The notes under the pieces are model-generated. The model searched no databases, was not told where the DNA came from, and saw nothing but the letters and a program-made list of their open reading frames with translations. The translations under genes were made by a program, and so were the position numbers. A stretch of 64,000 bases of DNA from the NCBI GenBank assembly GCA_947044365.1, contig OX345636.1, forward strand, positions 8,824,001 through 8,888,000, in the 5' to 3' direction. Below, one piece after another: positions 33,801-46,559 of the stretch (positions are counted from its first letter, which is position 1; each line of letters begins with the position of its first letter). Source of the stretch: Petrosia ficiformis (lineage: Eukaryota; Porifera; Demospongiae; Haplosclerida; Petrosiidae).

Positions 33801-36722
33801 ATAAAATGCTCCTTGTTTCTGTGTATAAAATGGTAATATATTTTCCATAGCCTATACATGAAGGCGTATACTGCGTAGCATAAAGTATCAGAGTGCATTT
33901 AACCATACAGTAAAGTATGCAAGAGTTTTCATACAGCTTATGTACAATATAGCACTGTGTATGCTTTAATCATGTAACATAAACATTATGTAAACATTGT
34001 TATGTAATAATAATCATAGTTGCCATGGCAATAAAAGTAGTATGTACACATACTGTTGTAGTACATGTAGAAGAGTATCTCACACAGAGTTGATTCGTGT
34101 CAAAACTTTTACTAATTATTAGTGTTGTTTTTAAACTAAACTACACATGTACATTTGTATAACTAAATTATACCGCATAACTAAAATTGGACAGTAGTGG
34201 ACAATTTTGTTTCATTGTAACAAGTGTATATAGAGAAAAAAAAACATCCCTATGATTGCTTTACAAATTTAAGTGAAGATAAAAGTATCCCTATGACTGC
34301 TTTGTGGTGTGCAGCATTCAGTAATCATGGCTGACTTTATCAAGCATGAAAGACAACAGCTTATTATAGTTCTTATTTTGATTATCTACTCTCCTGACCT
34401 TTCAAAGGACCTTGTAGAACTTTAGGAATATATTTCAGGCAGAATAGCTAGCTATTAGTTCCAGTTTCTATGTAAGCTACTTAGCTAAGTTAGCTTTCTT
34501 TCCGCTGGTCTGTAGAGCTCGAGCGCACGTTGCTTTACGTGCCACACCCATTAATTGACCGAGCCCCCCCCCCCCCCCCCCCCAGGAATGACGCAACTTC
34601 CTTAACTACATATAGGCCTACAACGCATACTCGCGCAAGTGGACACAAGAAAATATTATATATAAATTATATATAATATAATTATATAAATTCAACCCCG
34701 TGAAAAGCAATCATAGGAATGGCCCTACGGGCCATAAAAAGTAATAGGTTATTAACCCGAGCGCATAGGCGGAGGGTTATAGTAGTTGGTTTGTGTGTGT
34801 GTGTGTGTGTGTCTGTCTGTCTGTCTGTCTGTTTGTGTGTTACCACGTAATCTTTGCAAATACCTGATGATACTAATTTGTTGACACATGTGTGAAGACA
34901 CTATATATTCATAATGCTGACATTTAAAGGATTTGTTCTGAACTCTCTTGTTGCAGAGAAACAGCCGTGTAAATTCTCGTCGATCTATTGCCATCTTGAA
35001 ATTTTTTCGTTTTTGCTGATGTCAGCAGAAAACACTGAACCACTAACTTTTGTCTCTTTGAAGCTTTGTTTTTTGAGCTTTGTCTATTTTCCTAACGAGT
35101 GTTTATACAGCTATTTGTGAAGTTTTGTCCAGAAATTCGCTAGTTCTGAAGAGATCTGACGGCCATGCTATCCCCATAATTTGCATATTCATGATGTACT
35201 ACTGACTTCTTAGTGCTGATACGAATGGTGTGTTTCGGGCTGTTGCAATATGTTACTTAGGCAAAGTTGTTCTAAAGCCATGCTGTTTAGCAGTAGCTAG
35301 CGAGGGTTCTGCACTTTAGTGCATTCATTTAATCTTCAGTTGGTTATTGGGGTTTCTATTTTCCTCAGTGCTGATTTGTTTTTCCTCCTAGGTAATACTA
35401 GTTTTAGTATATAGTACATGTAATAATAAAGAATAGTACACAATAATAGCATAGTATTATAGGCATAGGGAGTTATCATCACTAACATCTGTGAAAGCAG
35501 CAGATGTTACTTGCTTATAATAACAAATAGAATCTGTTGTATTCCACAGATATTATGATGTTAGCACAAGGGATTTGTGTTTGAAGTACATTTTCTTCTT
35601 TTTATTATGGGATGTACCACATATATTAAAACAAATAGATTACTACTTGTAAGCATTACCTACCAAGAAAAGAAATTATTATATCATTAATCTTAGGAGT
35701 ATATTATTAATATTGTATTGAAACTATGTAACCAAGTGAGTATGTTTACAGTATATAGTTAACTAACTTTCAATAAGCCTAAGGTTTGAGAAACTAGGGA
35801 TACTATAACTAAAAGTGGTTATTACTGTCAAACTAAAACAACAGTATTACAATTTATAATAAAATTCTTATATTTCACTATTAGTGATAGCCTTTGCAAA
35901 AACTTACTATTAGATGAAAATAACTTTCACTACATATTAAATGTTTCCATTTAATTACTCAGTAATTCACTATTTGTATAGAAAATTTGATATTTAAGAA
36001 GCCTCATAGATGATGGACCTTCCTGGATGCAACTCTCATTATCTACCCATACAAAACAGTTTCATAGTGAGCATGAATAAAACATAGAGTTTGAATTATC
36101 TTGTGTCATATTCAGCTCCGAGTCCAAATGAACTTAATAATCATGAAGATCAGTTACTACTTCTACGCATAATTGTACAAATAATGAACATTAATTTTAG
36201 TTATTATTAAATTATCAAACAAGCTCTGTCATATACATTACCTGATACCTTCTGTTTCAATACAACTATTTCAAAGATTACTCACGCTTCTTTAATCTGA
36301 GTGATCTCCTATGTCAATTAATTCTCCTCTCCCAGTCTACTGACCTCTTTGATTTGCCTTTTGCATATCTAAAATATCCCTACAATAATCATAGTAGCAT
36401 CGAATCTAGCACAGTCTCGTTCCAGAATTGAACACAGTACCCAGTCGCAGTCTAATAGTTTGATGTTTCGGTCTCGATCCCAATCAATCTGTGAGTACGT
36501 GTACGTGTCTATAGCACCTGGTTAGTAGTCTTGTTCCGGGAATGTTCCCAGATAGTGAAGAAGAGTGAGCTAGCTTTGAAAGAATGATCATAATCACCAC
36601 TATTAATTTACTATTTAGCTCTCTGGCCTGTGTCAGTTTCATGAAACGAAAAGAACTTTATCATGCTGTGATGAATGTGTAAGAGGATGGATTATAATCT
36701 TATATATACAGTTACTGATACA

Positions 36723-36766
<44 letters not shown>

Positions 36767-36935
36767 TGTGAGTGGTACTATAATGTATATTAGGTTAGGA
36801 CACATACATACTAGTGCTGAAATGAATACTGCTTTTTGGTATTCCAACATTTGCCTTACGAATATTCGTTTGCTAACTGATCATAAATTGTTTCAATTGT
36901 TCCTTAAGTATTAGCTCACTAGTTTGTGTAAGTAG
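30842..36935. other. Non-coding stretch of copy 2
   Basis: Matches 9818-15674. Includes the second TIR element (34,244-34,734), a longer poly-C run (34,566-34,583), (GT)n(GTCT)n at 34,790-34,832 and (AT)n at 36,728-36,762. At 33,270-33,556 there is an extra segment with a weak open frame and no recognisable product. No gene seen. Confidence 0.6.
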
Positions 36936-37239
36936 TAGGGATGGGTGATTATGAAAATATGAGTCAACGATTGTTGTCTGTGCAAGTATCACGATTAATG
37001 CGACTATTGGCTACTTTACGTACATGTATGTACAGGTAGATTTCATTCAACAATCAAATTGATACCTTTTATTTGTTGAGTAAACAGTGTTGAAAAACTG
37101 ATTTAGATGTGATAGTACTGAAGTTATGGCACAATAATCATTATTTTTGTGACCACTACATGGCAATTTTTGGACGATAGATTATCACAGGAAATTTTTA
37201 TCACAATTACCATGATAATGAAAATATTGCCCATCCCTA
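36936..37239. mobile_element. hAT-like MITE, 304 bp
   Basis: Ends TAGGGATGGGTGATTATGAA and, on the opposite strand, TAGGGATGGGCAATATTTTC. Flanks GTAAGTAG (36928-36935) and GTACGTAG (37240-37247) form an 8-bp target duplication with one mismatch, as expected for hAT elements. No coding capacity. Confidence 0.8.
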
Positions 37240-37247
37240 GTACGTAG

Positions 37248-37505
37248 TTACAATATATTTTATAGTAGCCACCTCTGTGTTTTATTGTTAGTTCTCTTAT
37301 CTAGAAGCCTAGAAACCAGTAACACAAAACAAGCAACTCTTCACTGACATTTAATTTTCATAGTAATTATGGTTGTTTTGTTTCTATGCATGTACAATCA
37401 TTAAACGAATAACCGAATACTAAAATAATGAACGAACATATATCTGAATATTTCAGTATTTGTTTCAACACTAGTATAGACACAAACACACGTGAATACA
37501 AATTA
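37248..37505. other. Short non-coding stretch
   Basis: No feature seen before the first (CA)n tract. Confidence 0.5.
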
Positions 37506-37507
37506 GT

Positions 37508-37567
<60 letters not shown>

Positions 37568-38346
37568 CATCTGTAATAGTAATAGCCTTGCAATAATTTT
37601 AATTATTAATTGGAAACGCCCACCTAAGGTTAATTAGGAGAGCACATGTGCATAAGTATGGTAGGTAAAGTTTTCAAGGGAGTAGGATCTTTTTTAATCC
37701 AGTAAGATTGGGCTGTTATTTAACTTCAAGGTTTTGTAAGTAAGTTATTATTACATGTATTTACTGGTGCATTGGTGAACAGGACTCTATAAGCATCTCC
37801 AGATACGGATAGAGAGGGGAGGGTTGGGATCCCACCAAAGAGTCTTTAACCCCCATTTCTGGTTCCCAAGGCCAGACTATCCCTGTCAGGAGTCCAATAA
37901 CACCAAAGTATCAAAGCATATGTGAATATATTAAAATCAAGATTGTTAAATACTATATATTTATAACACTCCTTTATGTTAACTAACTAATTGCTAATTC
38001 TTTTACTATAATCAAAAAAGCATATAGACTCTGTAAGCCTGCATGCTAAAATAATAAAACATATCATCAGGATGAGTTGAACAAAAACAGAATAAGCAAT
38101 AAATTTTCAGGGAAAGCAATTATAATTAAACTTAAAGTCCCAAAGCCAAAGTTCTGAATTTATTGCTGGGAACTAGTAGAGTTTGATATGAAATTCAAAT
38201 ATAAGACAAGTTCGGGTTCAGTAAGCTCTCTGGACAGACTGAGGTCTCGTGACACTGACAAGAAAGGTCACTATCTACCTGTTCTATTGTGGGAACTGGA
38301 CTATGGTCGGCGAGTTTCCACAAGGATCAATCAGATACAAACTTAC

Positions 38347-39302
38347 ACACCCCGTTTATACGTAGGGCGGTAGACGGTTCGAAAGGAAAAGAGGGAAGGC
38401 TCAAGCTAAGGCTGTGTAGTCAAGCCCTATCCAATTAGATCCACGCCGGTTCTCAGATACCAGAGCAGAGAGTGTATCATAATAAGACCTTTGGTTACAG
38501 TAGCTTAAAAGCGCTCAATGACTAAGGCAAAGGCACTAATAGAACAACCCTCTCATGTCTTATAATCAAACCTACAGCCCCAGAGTTCTGAACTTGTATA
38601 AAAATATTAGCATATAAACAGGAAATAAAAACATCAGACACATTATGCCTTTAGTTACAAGCACAAATAAACCTGCCCGTGTGACAGCACTGAAGGTTGT
38701 CCCACAGCCCTAAAGCTGTTGGAAACAAAGCCTTAAACTGAAGAAGCCCAATACTCATGCTAGCCTCGGGAGAGAAATATACTTCTCTGTGGGGAAAAGT
38801 CAGCTTCTGTGTTGTGAGCAATAGACAGCACTCTTTGTTTTTGGTTGGTATCAACCCAAGTGTACTAAGCCGCCTCTGGTGCATCCAACCACACATTGAA
38901 CTTATTATCAAGCACACTACCAGTCATCATTCTGAACTGGGCCGGGACAGTCAACGTCCTAACGACAATATCACAGAGGTCAACTAGGGATAATTGTCTT
39001 CCTAAATTGGTAATCCCATCTACTACAGTTGGTGAAGTGCCATAGCGTTGACACTCCCAACGTGACAACATTCTCTTCCTCGGTGTGAGTTAGAGTTTTG
39101 GGAAAATTTTGTTCTGATATATCCCCTAATACTTGTGACTACCCTATGCCCAAATTGTCTATGGGGTTTGCACCCTCTGACTGCAGGTAGACTATTTAAA
39201 AATAAATAGAAAATAGCTATCAATATTTGCTGAATCATAATTACATGGGGCCCCCACAGGGGTGGGGGCCCCATGTCTCCACCCCTGTGGGGTTTTTTTA
39301 TA

Positions 39303-39304
<2 letters not shown>
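38347..39304. mobile_element. ~0.95-kb insertion inside a CA tract
   Basis: Interrupts the unit array exactly at the CA junction. Minus-strand frames of 60-90 codons exist (38651-38917 and 38865-39071) but show no family I recognise. Terminal repeats and target duplication cannot be resolved because the target is a CA repeat. Confidence 0.45.
39243..39299 (+). repeat. Two overlapping GC-rich hairpins followed by a T-run
   Basis: ATGGGGCCCCCAC pairs with GTGGGGGCCCCAT, and CCCCACAGGGGTGG pairs with the later CCACCCCTGTGGGG. The two stems share sequence and exclude each other. A run of seven T follows. Confidence 0.7.
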
Positions 39305-39374
<70 letters not shown>

Positions 39375-40149
39375 CATCTGTAATAGTAATAGCCTTGCAA
39401 TAATTTTAATTATTAATTGGAAACGCCCACCTAAGGTTAATTAGGAGAGCACATGTGCATAAGTATGGTAGGTAAAGTTTTCAAGGGAGTAGGATCTTTT
39501 TTAATCCAGTAAGATTGGGCTGTTATTTAACTTCAAGGTTTTGTAAGTAAGTTATTATTACATGTATTTACTGGTGCATTGGTGAACAGGACTCTATAAG
39601 CATCTACAGATACGGATAGAGAGGGGAGGGTTGGGATCCCACCAAAGAGTCTTTAACCCCCATTTCTGGTTCCCAAGGCCAGACTATCCCTGTCAGGAGT
39701 CCAATAACACCAAAGTATCAAAGCATATGTGAATATATTAAAATCAAGATTGTTAAATACTATATATTTATAACACTCCTTTATGTTAACTAACTAATTG
39801 CTAATTCTTTTACTATAATCAAAAAAGCATATAGACTCTGTAAGCCTGCATGCTAAAATAATAAAACATATCATCAGGATGAGTTGAACAAAAACAGAAT
39901 AAGCAATAAATTTTCAGGGAAAGCAATTATAATTAAACTTAAAGTCCCAAAGCCAAAGTTCTGAATTTATTGCTGGGAACTAGTAGAGTTTGATATGAAA
40001 TTCAAATATAAGACAAGTTCGGGTTCAGTAAGCTCTCTGGACAGACTGAGGTCTCGTGACACTGACAAGAAAGGTCACTATCTACCTGTTCTATTGTGGG
40101 AACTGGACTATGGTCGGCGAGTTTCCACAAGGATCAATCAGATACAAAC

Positions 40150-40197
<48 letters not shown>

Positions 40198-41828
40198 CAT
40201 CTGTAATAGTAATAGCCTTGCAATAATTTTAATTATTAATTGGAAACGCCCACCTAAGGTTAATTAGGAGAGCACATGTGCATAAGTATGGTAGGTAAAG
40301 TTTTCAAGGGAGTAGGATCTTTTTTAATCCAGTAAGATTGGGCTGTTATTTAACTTCAAGGTTTTGTAAGTAAGTTATTATTACATGTATTTACTGGTGC
40401 ATTGGTGAACAGGACTCTATAAGCATCTCCAGATACGGATAGAGAGGGGAGGGTTGGGATCCCACCAAAGAGTCTTTAACCCCCATTTCTGGTTCCCAAG
40501 GCCAGACTATCCCTGTCAGGAGTCCAATAACACCAAAGTATCAAAGCATATGTGAATATATTAAAATCAAGATTGTTAAATACTATATATTTATAACACT
40601 CCTTTATGTTAACTAACTAATTGCTAATTCTTTTACTATAATCAAAAAAGCATATAGACTCTGTAAGCCTGCATGCTAAAATAATAAAACATATCATCAG
40701 GATGAGTTAAACAAAAACAGAATAAGCAATAAATTTTCAGGGAAAGCAATTATAATTAAACTTAAAAGTCCCAAAGCCAAAGTTCTGAATTTATTGCTGG
40801 GAACTAGTAGAGTTTGATATGAAATTCAAATATAAGACAAGTTCGGGTTCAGTAAGCTCTCTGGACAGACTGAGGTCTCGTGACACTGACAAGAAAGGTC
40901 ACTATCTACCTGTTCTATTGTGGGAACTGGACTACGGTCGGCGAGTTTCCACAAAGATCAATCAGATACAAACTTACACACACACACACAACAGCATCTG
41001 TAATAGTAATAGCCTTGCAATAATTTTAATTATTAATTAAAAACGCCCACCTAAGATTAATTAGGAGAGCATGTGTATAAGCAGTATTAAGCACATTGTA
41101 GGTAAAGTTTTCAAGGGAGTAGGATCTTTTGTAATCCAGTAGGAATCGGCCATTGTTTGACTTCAGGGTTTTGTAAGTAAGTTATTATTACATGTATTTA
41201 CTGGTGCATTGGTGAACAGGACTCTATAACCATTTCCAGATATGGATAGAGAGGGGAGGGTTGGGATCCCGCCAAAGATGTCTTTAAAGCCCCATTTCTG
41301 GTTCCAAAGGCCAGACTATCCCTATCAGGAGTCCAATAACACCAAAGTATCAAAGCATATGTGAATGTGTTAAAGTTAAGATTGTTAAATACTATTTATT
41401 ACACTGCTTTTTGTGAAGTAACTAATTGCTAAATCTATACCATATTCTACTATAATCACAATAGTATACAGACTCTGTAGGCCCACATGCTAAAAGAATA
41501 ACTACAGACCATCAAATAAAACATGGAAATAAAAAACAAAAGCATTAGAGCTGAAGAGAGACCTATTATGCCTGTCTAGTTTTTCAAGCTTAGCACTTTA
41601 GCTTTATAAGATATAAATGAGGTGAAGTAAATGTCAGATACTCGTACCACTGAAGCTTCAGAGGAGAAGTTACCTCCTGACAGAGAGAGGTCTGTCATTC
41701 AGTTGGGAGTCAGTCCCCGAGGGTGGCCTGTTTGTTCAGTTGAAGGCCTGAGGATCTGACAAACACTGTCTCTTTTTTCTAAACACACACACAACAGCAT
41801 CTGTAATAGTAGTAGCTTTGCAATAATT

Positions 41829-42555
41829 ACCCTCGCCGCGTAGTGTAGGCGGAAGGGTACGGTAGTTGTTTTGTCTGTGTGTCTGTCTGTTAGCACTTTT
41901 TCTGGAAAAATAACAATTCAAATGGGGTACTTGTAGACTTCAAATTATACAAGGAAAAAAAAGTAACGTAGGAATTCTTCTAAAACCTTTTGGTTCTAAA
42001 GTTATGACAATTTTTATAACTCACAGTTACCATTTCACAACTTTAAGATGAAACGAGGGCAATAACGAGAGTAAATATGGACACACAAAACACAAGTGAT
42101 CCTGTTTCATGGCTGTCGCTAGCCAAGAAACACTTCAAACCAAAAACAATCGAGGTAATGGTTGCTACTACACCACCATTGATGCAAGATAGAAAGCTAC
42201 CTAGCTCCACCTACAGGTATGTGCATGCGTCATGTACTAAACACGTGGTAGAGGTGATTCAATAGTCAATACGTTTTCACATGGAGACTTTAGAGGTAGA
42301 CTTGAGAATTAGATGTAAGATATAATTATATACAAATTATACATTTCATTGATATCCTTATTTTGTCTTTTAGAATAATTTTATAAAGTTATAACAGTTT
42401 TAATTAATGCCCATAAATGTTTTTCAAATTTATATATCTATTCCATGTAACAAAAGTATTGTTTGTTTCATACACAAACTTTATTATAATTTGAAAAAAA
42501 TTGTAGTGCTTTGTATTACTTTGCCATGTAGGCGAGGGTCCCGTCCCGACGGCGC
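41829..42555. mobile_element. ~0.73-kb 'ACCCTCGCC' element
   Basis: Inserted into a tandem unit between 'gcaataatt' and 'ttttaattatt'. The left end is ACCCTCGCCGCGTAGTGTAG, and near the right end the complementary ACCCTCGCC recurs on the opposite strand (about 42531-42539). Followed on the left by (GT)/(CTGT). A 62-codon frame (42077-42265) has a relative in a second copy at 63.29-63.83 kb. Family unassigned. Confidence 0.6.
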
Positions 42556-43317
42556 TCGTTTTAATTATTAATTAAAAACGCCCACCTAAGATTAATTAGG
42601 AGAGCACATGTGTATAAGCACATGGTAGGTAAGGGAGTAGGATCTTTTGTAATCCTGTAGGAATGGGCCATTGTTTGACTTCAGGGTTTTGTAAGTAAGT
42701 TATTATTACATGTATTTACTGGTGCATTGGTGAACAGGACTCTATAAGCATTTCCAGATACGGATAGAGAGGGGAGGGTTGGGATCCCACCAAAGATGTC
42801 TTTAAAGCCCCATTTCTGGTTCCCAAGACCAGACTATCCCTGTCAGTAGTCTAGTAACACCAAAGCATCAAAGCATATGTGAATGTGTTAAAAGTTAAGA
42901 TTGTTAAATACTATTTATGACACTGCTGTATGTTAAGTAGCTAATTGCTAATCTATACCACATTTTTTTTACTATAATCAACAAAGCATATAGATTCTGT
43001 AAACCTGCATGCTAAAATAATAACAACAGACCATCAAGATGAGTTGAATAATACATGAAAATAGAAAACAAAAGCACAAGAGCTGAAGAGAGACCTACTA
43101 TGCCTGTTTAGTTTTTTAAGCTTAGCACTTTAGATATCAATGAAATGAAGTAAATGTCAGATACTCGTACCACTGAAGCTTCAGAGGAGAAGTTACCTCC
43201 TGACAGAGAGAGGTCTGTTATTCGGTTGGGAGTCAGTCCCCGTACGGCCGCCTGTTTGTTCAGTTGATGGCCTGAGGATCTGGCAAACACTGTCTATCTT
43301 TTTTCTAAACACGCACA

Positions 43318-43560
43318 CATACATGTATCATGTAGTCTAATAAATCCCTCATTTTACATGTACATGTACATATTATATATTCTAATACACCCCTCATTTT
43401 ACAATTACATATACATATCATATAGTCTAATACATCCCTCGTATACATTTACATGTACATATCATATAGTCTAATACATCCCTCATTTTACATGTACATG
43501 CACATATAGTCTAATACATCCCTCATATACATTTACATAATTATACATACAGTAGTAGAT
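43318..43560. repeat. Minisatellite around 'tatagtctaatacatccctc'
   Basis: About five imperfect units of about 45 bp combining 'acatgtacatatcatatagt' and 'ctaatacatccctcatttta'. Single units recur at 7435, 24780, 48.93-49.10 kb and 55.6 kb. Confidence 0.8.
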
Positions 43561-44467
43561 GTAGCTATACCTGCAAACCTCTAAATTCATTCAAAAGCCG
43601 GGTAATTAATGCAAATATCAATTGTATTCTCTCTATCAGTTGTGATCAGGTTGCTACCTTCAACTCAAAGGTAGTGAGTTCTTCCCCTAGGTACAGTTTC
43701 CTCTACTCATCCAGGTTACATCTATACAAAGCTATGTTGCACAACGCTTGTTTTCATTCTATCACATGATTGTTGATGTGATAGTTGATTTTGTAGGGTT
43801 ACCTTACAATCCAACAAAGCTACTCGCTATATTACAGTTCCCCATACCCTCCTGTTCCAAACATAGGAGAGGTTACACAACTTACACTTGCCAGACTATG
43901 GAGAAGGTTGTATTAATTGCACTCTTTCACTCACATACACACAAACACATACTCACTCTCTCTCTCTCTCTTTTCTCTATCTCTATCTCTCTTTTGGGTT
44001 CCCATTTCAGGCTTGATACTGACTTTTCTTTTACTTCACAAACTACAGATGAAGATCAAGTTATCAGAATACGCAATAACAATTAACAAAACATCATAAC
44101 AAGCAATTTATCAGTTTTCATGATTTTATGTGTTTATTAAATATTATAATTATACTTATAAATCATTGTGGTGTTTATGTATAGTACTGAAAATATGGGC
44201 ACTGTCTTGGTGTGATAATACCATCATCAGTTTGTCCAGCCCCACCTCTGCAGATATTTTAAATTGCATGCAAGGTAGATACTAGGTGGAGCTAATTTAG
44301 AGCTATGACGTCATGCAAACTATTTCAAAGTTGAAAAACATTAATTTAAGATTTCCTGGAAATTCCTGCTGTTAAAGCTTCAATTTACAATTATGAAAAG
44401 TCCTGAATCTGATATATCTCTAGTGCTGTGAACAAGACTATTGTGAGTACTATATAAAATTATTATC

Positions 44468-44575
44468 TACCATATCAATAGTGTAGCATACTATATATGA
44501 TAGACTATTGATATGGTATTAAAGTAATTAAGACAGGTTATAGTGATGAGTGATATGATACCAAATTACTTTAAT
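44468..44575. repeat. Pair of linked inverted repeats
   Basis: TACCATATCAATAGT (44468-44482) pairs with 44504-44518. Directly after it, ATTAAAGTAATT (44518-44529) pairs with 44564-44575. The layout is conserved at about 59088-59195. Confidence 0.75.
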
Positions 44576-44702
44576 TATATTAAATACCACTGCTTCAGTA
44601 ATCTATACTTAGTTATATGTGGCCACTAACCATGTGTTTAACATGTGGTCACTGATCATGGATACATTACCGAGTATGCACAGTTCTCCAGTAACTACAA
44701 TA

Positions 44703-44985
44703 TGTAAATATCAGACACTAGGTACCTAATATGAAAAGTCCCTAGTAACCATATATCAAACACTAGGTACCTAATATGAAAAGTCCCTAGTAACCATATA
44801 TCAGACACTAGGTACCTAATATGAAAAGTCCCTAGTAACCATATATCAGACACTAGGTACCTAATATGAAAAATCCCTAGTAACCATATATCAGACACTA
44901 GGTACCTAATATGAAAAGTCCCTAGTAACCATATATCAGACACTAGGTACCTAATATGAAAGAAAAGTCCCTAGTAACCATACAT
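44703..44985. repeat. 45-bp minisatellite, about six units
   Basis: Unit 'cagacactaggtacctaata' plus 'tgaaaagtccctagtaacca' and 5 more bases. The unit centre TAGGTACCTA is a perfect palindrome. An expanded relative lies at 60.76-61.51 kb. Confidence 0.92.
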
Positions 44986-45677
44986 CAAACCAGTGTTTGT
45001 GATAAGCTCATATGGTGCACTATTGGCTCAAAGAGCTTCTTATTTGTCACTGCATAGTTCTCTCTTTGAGCCAGTGGCGCAGTTAATTATGATTATATTG
45101 TCACCAACAGCCTTAACTCTTAGTTAACTGGCCCGAGATGTATTCTCAAAGGCTAACATGACTAATCATTTTTGAACCAATTTGGCCCAAGCTTCAAAAT
45201 TTATCAAAAACTCTGTATCAGACACTAGTTACCTAATATGAAAAGTCCCTAGCAACCATATGTTAGACACTACATACATAACTAGGTAACTATATCAATA
45301 TATTGCAACATGAATAGTCACTAGCAACCATGCAGTGTAATGATCTATCTACATTTCTTGTCACTGTCAATAATTAACATGATAAGTCCTTAGCAACCAT
45401 ATATCAATCAGGTAACTAACATGAAAGGGTCTTAGCAACCATATAATATTATTATATCTACATGTATGTTATGTTATGTTATGTTATGCTAATTAAAGCT
45501 AAAGTGATATCTGGGATAAAGGTATTTATTACAGATGAGTTTAATGGGAAATATTAACATTTAAACTTCAAATGTAAAATTTATGCTTCAGGAGACAACA
45601 AGGTATGTGCTATGGCAAGAAGAGAGTTTATGAATGGGTGTGTTCTTCTGTGGAATCAACATGATGATGAAGAATAA

Positions 45678-46548
45678 ATGGCACAGGTACAGTACATGTA
45701 TAAATGGCACAGGTACAGTACATGTATAAATGGCACAGGTACAGTACATGTATAAATGGCACAGGTACAGTACATGTATAAATGGCACAGGTACAGTACA
45801 TGTATAAATGGTACATGTACAGTACATGTATAAATGGCACAGGTACAGTACATGTATAAATGGCACAGGTACAGTACATGTATAAATGGCACAGGTACAG
45901 TACATGTATAAATGGCACAGGTACAGTACATGTATAAATGGCACAGGTACAGTACATGTATAAATGGTACAGGCACAGTACATGTATAAATGGCACAGGT
46001 ACAGTACATGTATAAATGGCACAGGTACAGTACATGTATAAATGGCACAGGTACAGTACATGTATAAATGGCACAGGTACAGTACATGTATAAATGGCAC
46101 AGGTACAGTACATGTATAAATGGCACAGTACATGTATAAATGGCACAGGTACAGTACATGTATAAATGGCACAGGTACAGTACATGTATAAATGGTACAG
46201 GTACAGTACATGTATAAATGGCACAGGTACAGTACATGTATAAATGGCACAGGTACAGTACATGTATAAATGGCACAGTACATGTATAAATGGCACAGGT
46301 ACAGTACATGTATAAATGGCACAGGTACAGTACATGTATGAATGGTACAGGTACAGTACATGTATAAATGGCACAGGTACAGTACATGTATAAATGGCAC
46401 AGGTACAGTACATGTATAAGTGGCACAGGTACAGTACATGTATAAATGGCACAGTACATGTATAAATGGTACAGGTACAGTACATGTATAAATGGTACAG
46501 GTACAGTACATGTATAAATGGTACAGGTACAGTACATGTATAAATGGT
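45678..46548. repeat. 26-bp minisatellite, about 33 units
   Basis: Unit 'aaatggcacaggtacagtac' plus 'atgtat'; at least three units lack 6 bp. Because 26 is not a multiple of 3 and the unit lacks minus-strand stops, all three minus frames stay open for about 290-330 codons with a 26-residue period. They are not genes. Confidence 0.95.
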
Positions 46549-46559
46549 AGGTTTTTAGC

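Larger units (their letters stand above)
19619..37020. repeat. Large duplication, copy 2 (about 17.4 kb)
   Basis: Same-strand copy of 2276-15759. It contains three segments absent from copy 1: 26997-30056, the SINE-like insertion 30325-30830, and about 33270-33556. 19843-20268 is the second RNase H remnant. Confidence 0.95.
37506..43315. repeat. Array of five ~0.8-kb tandem units with (CA)n junctions
   Basis: Each unit begins 'agcatctgtaatagtaatag' just after a CA run and ends near 'cagatacaaacttacac'. Units: 37566-38346, 39373-40153, 40196-40978, 40991-41786 and 41794-43310. The first three are nearly identical; the last two are clearly diverged. CA tracts: 37509-37566, 39305-39373 and 40149-40196, with short remnants at 40975-40989 and 41784-41793. 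Unit 1 and unit 2 are separated by about 0.95 kb of unrelated DNA inside the CA tract. Unit 5 is split by a 0.73-kb insertion. No gene. Confidence 0.9.

Noticed and set aside
38651..39071. Two minus-strand frames in the 0.95-kb insertion
   Set aside because: No recognisable domain, overlapping frames and no splice support.
39243..39299. Intrinsic transcription terminator
   Set aside because: Bacterial-type terminators do not apply in this animal genome; kept only as a hairpin observation.
37367..39444. Small frames encoding poly-Thr-His or poly-Cys-Val
   Set aside because: Translations of (CA)n microsatellites.
44695..44943. Regular 45-bp repeat array resembling a CRISPR
   Set aside because: No variable spacers and the whole unit repeats; this is an animal minisatellite.
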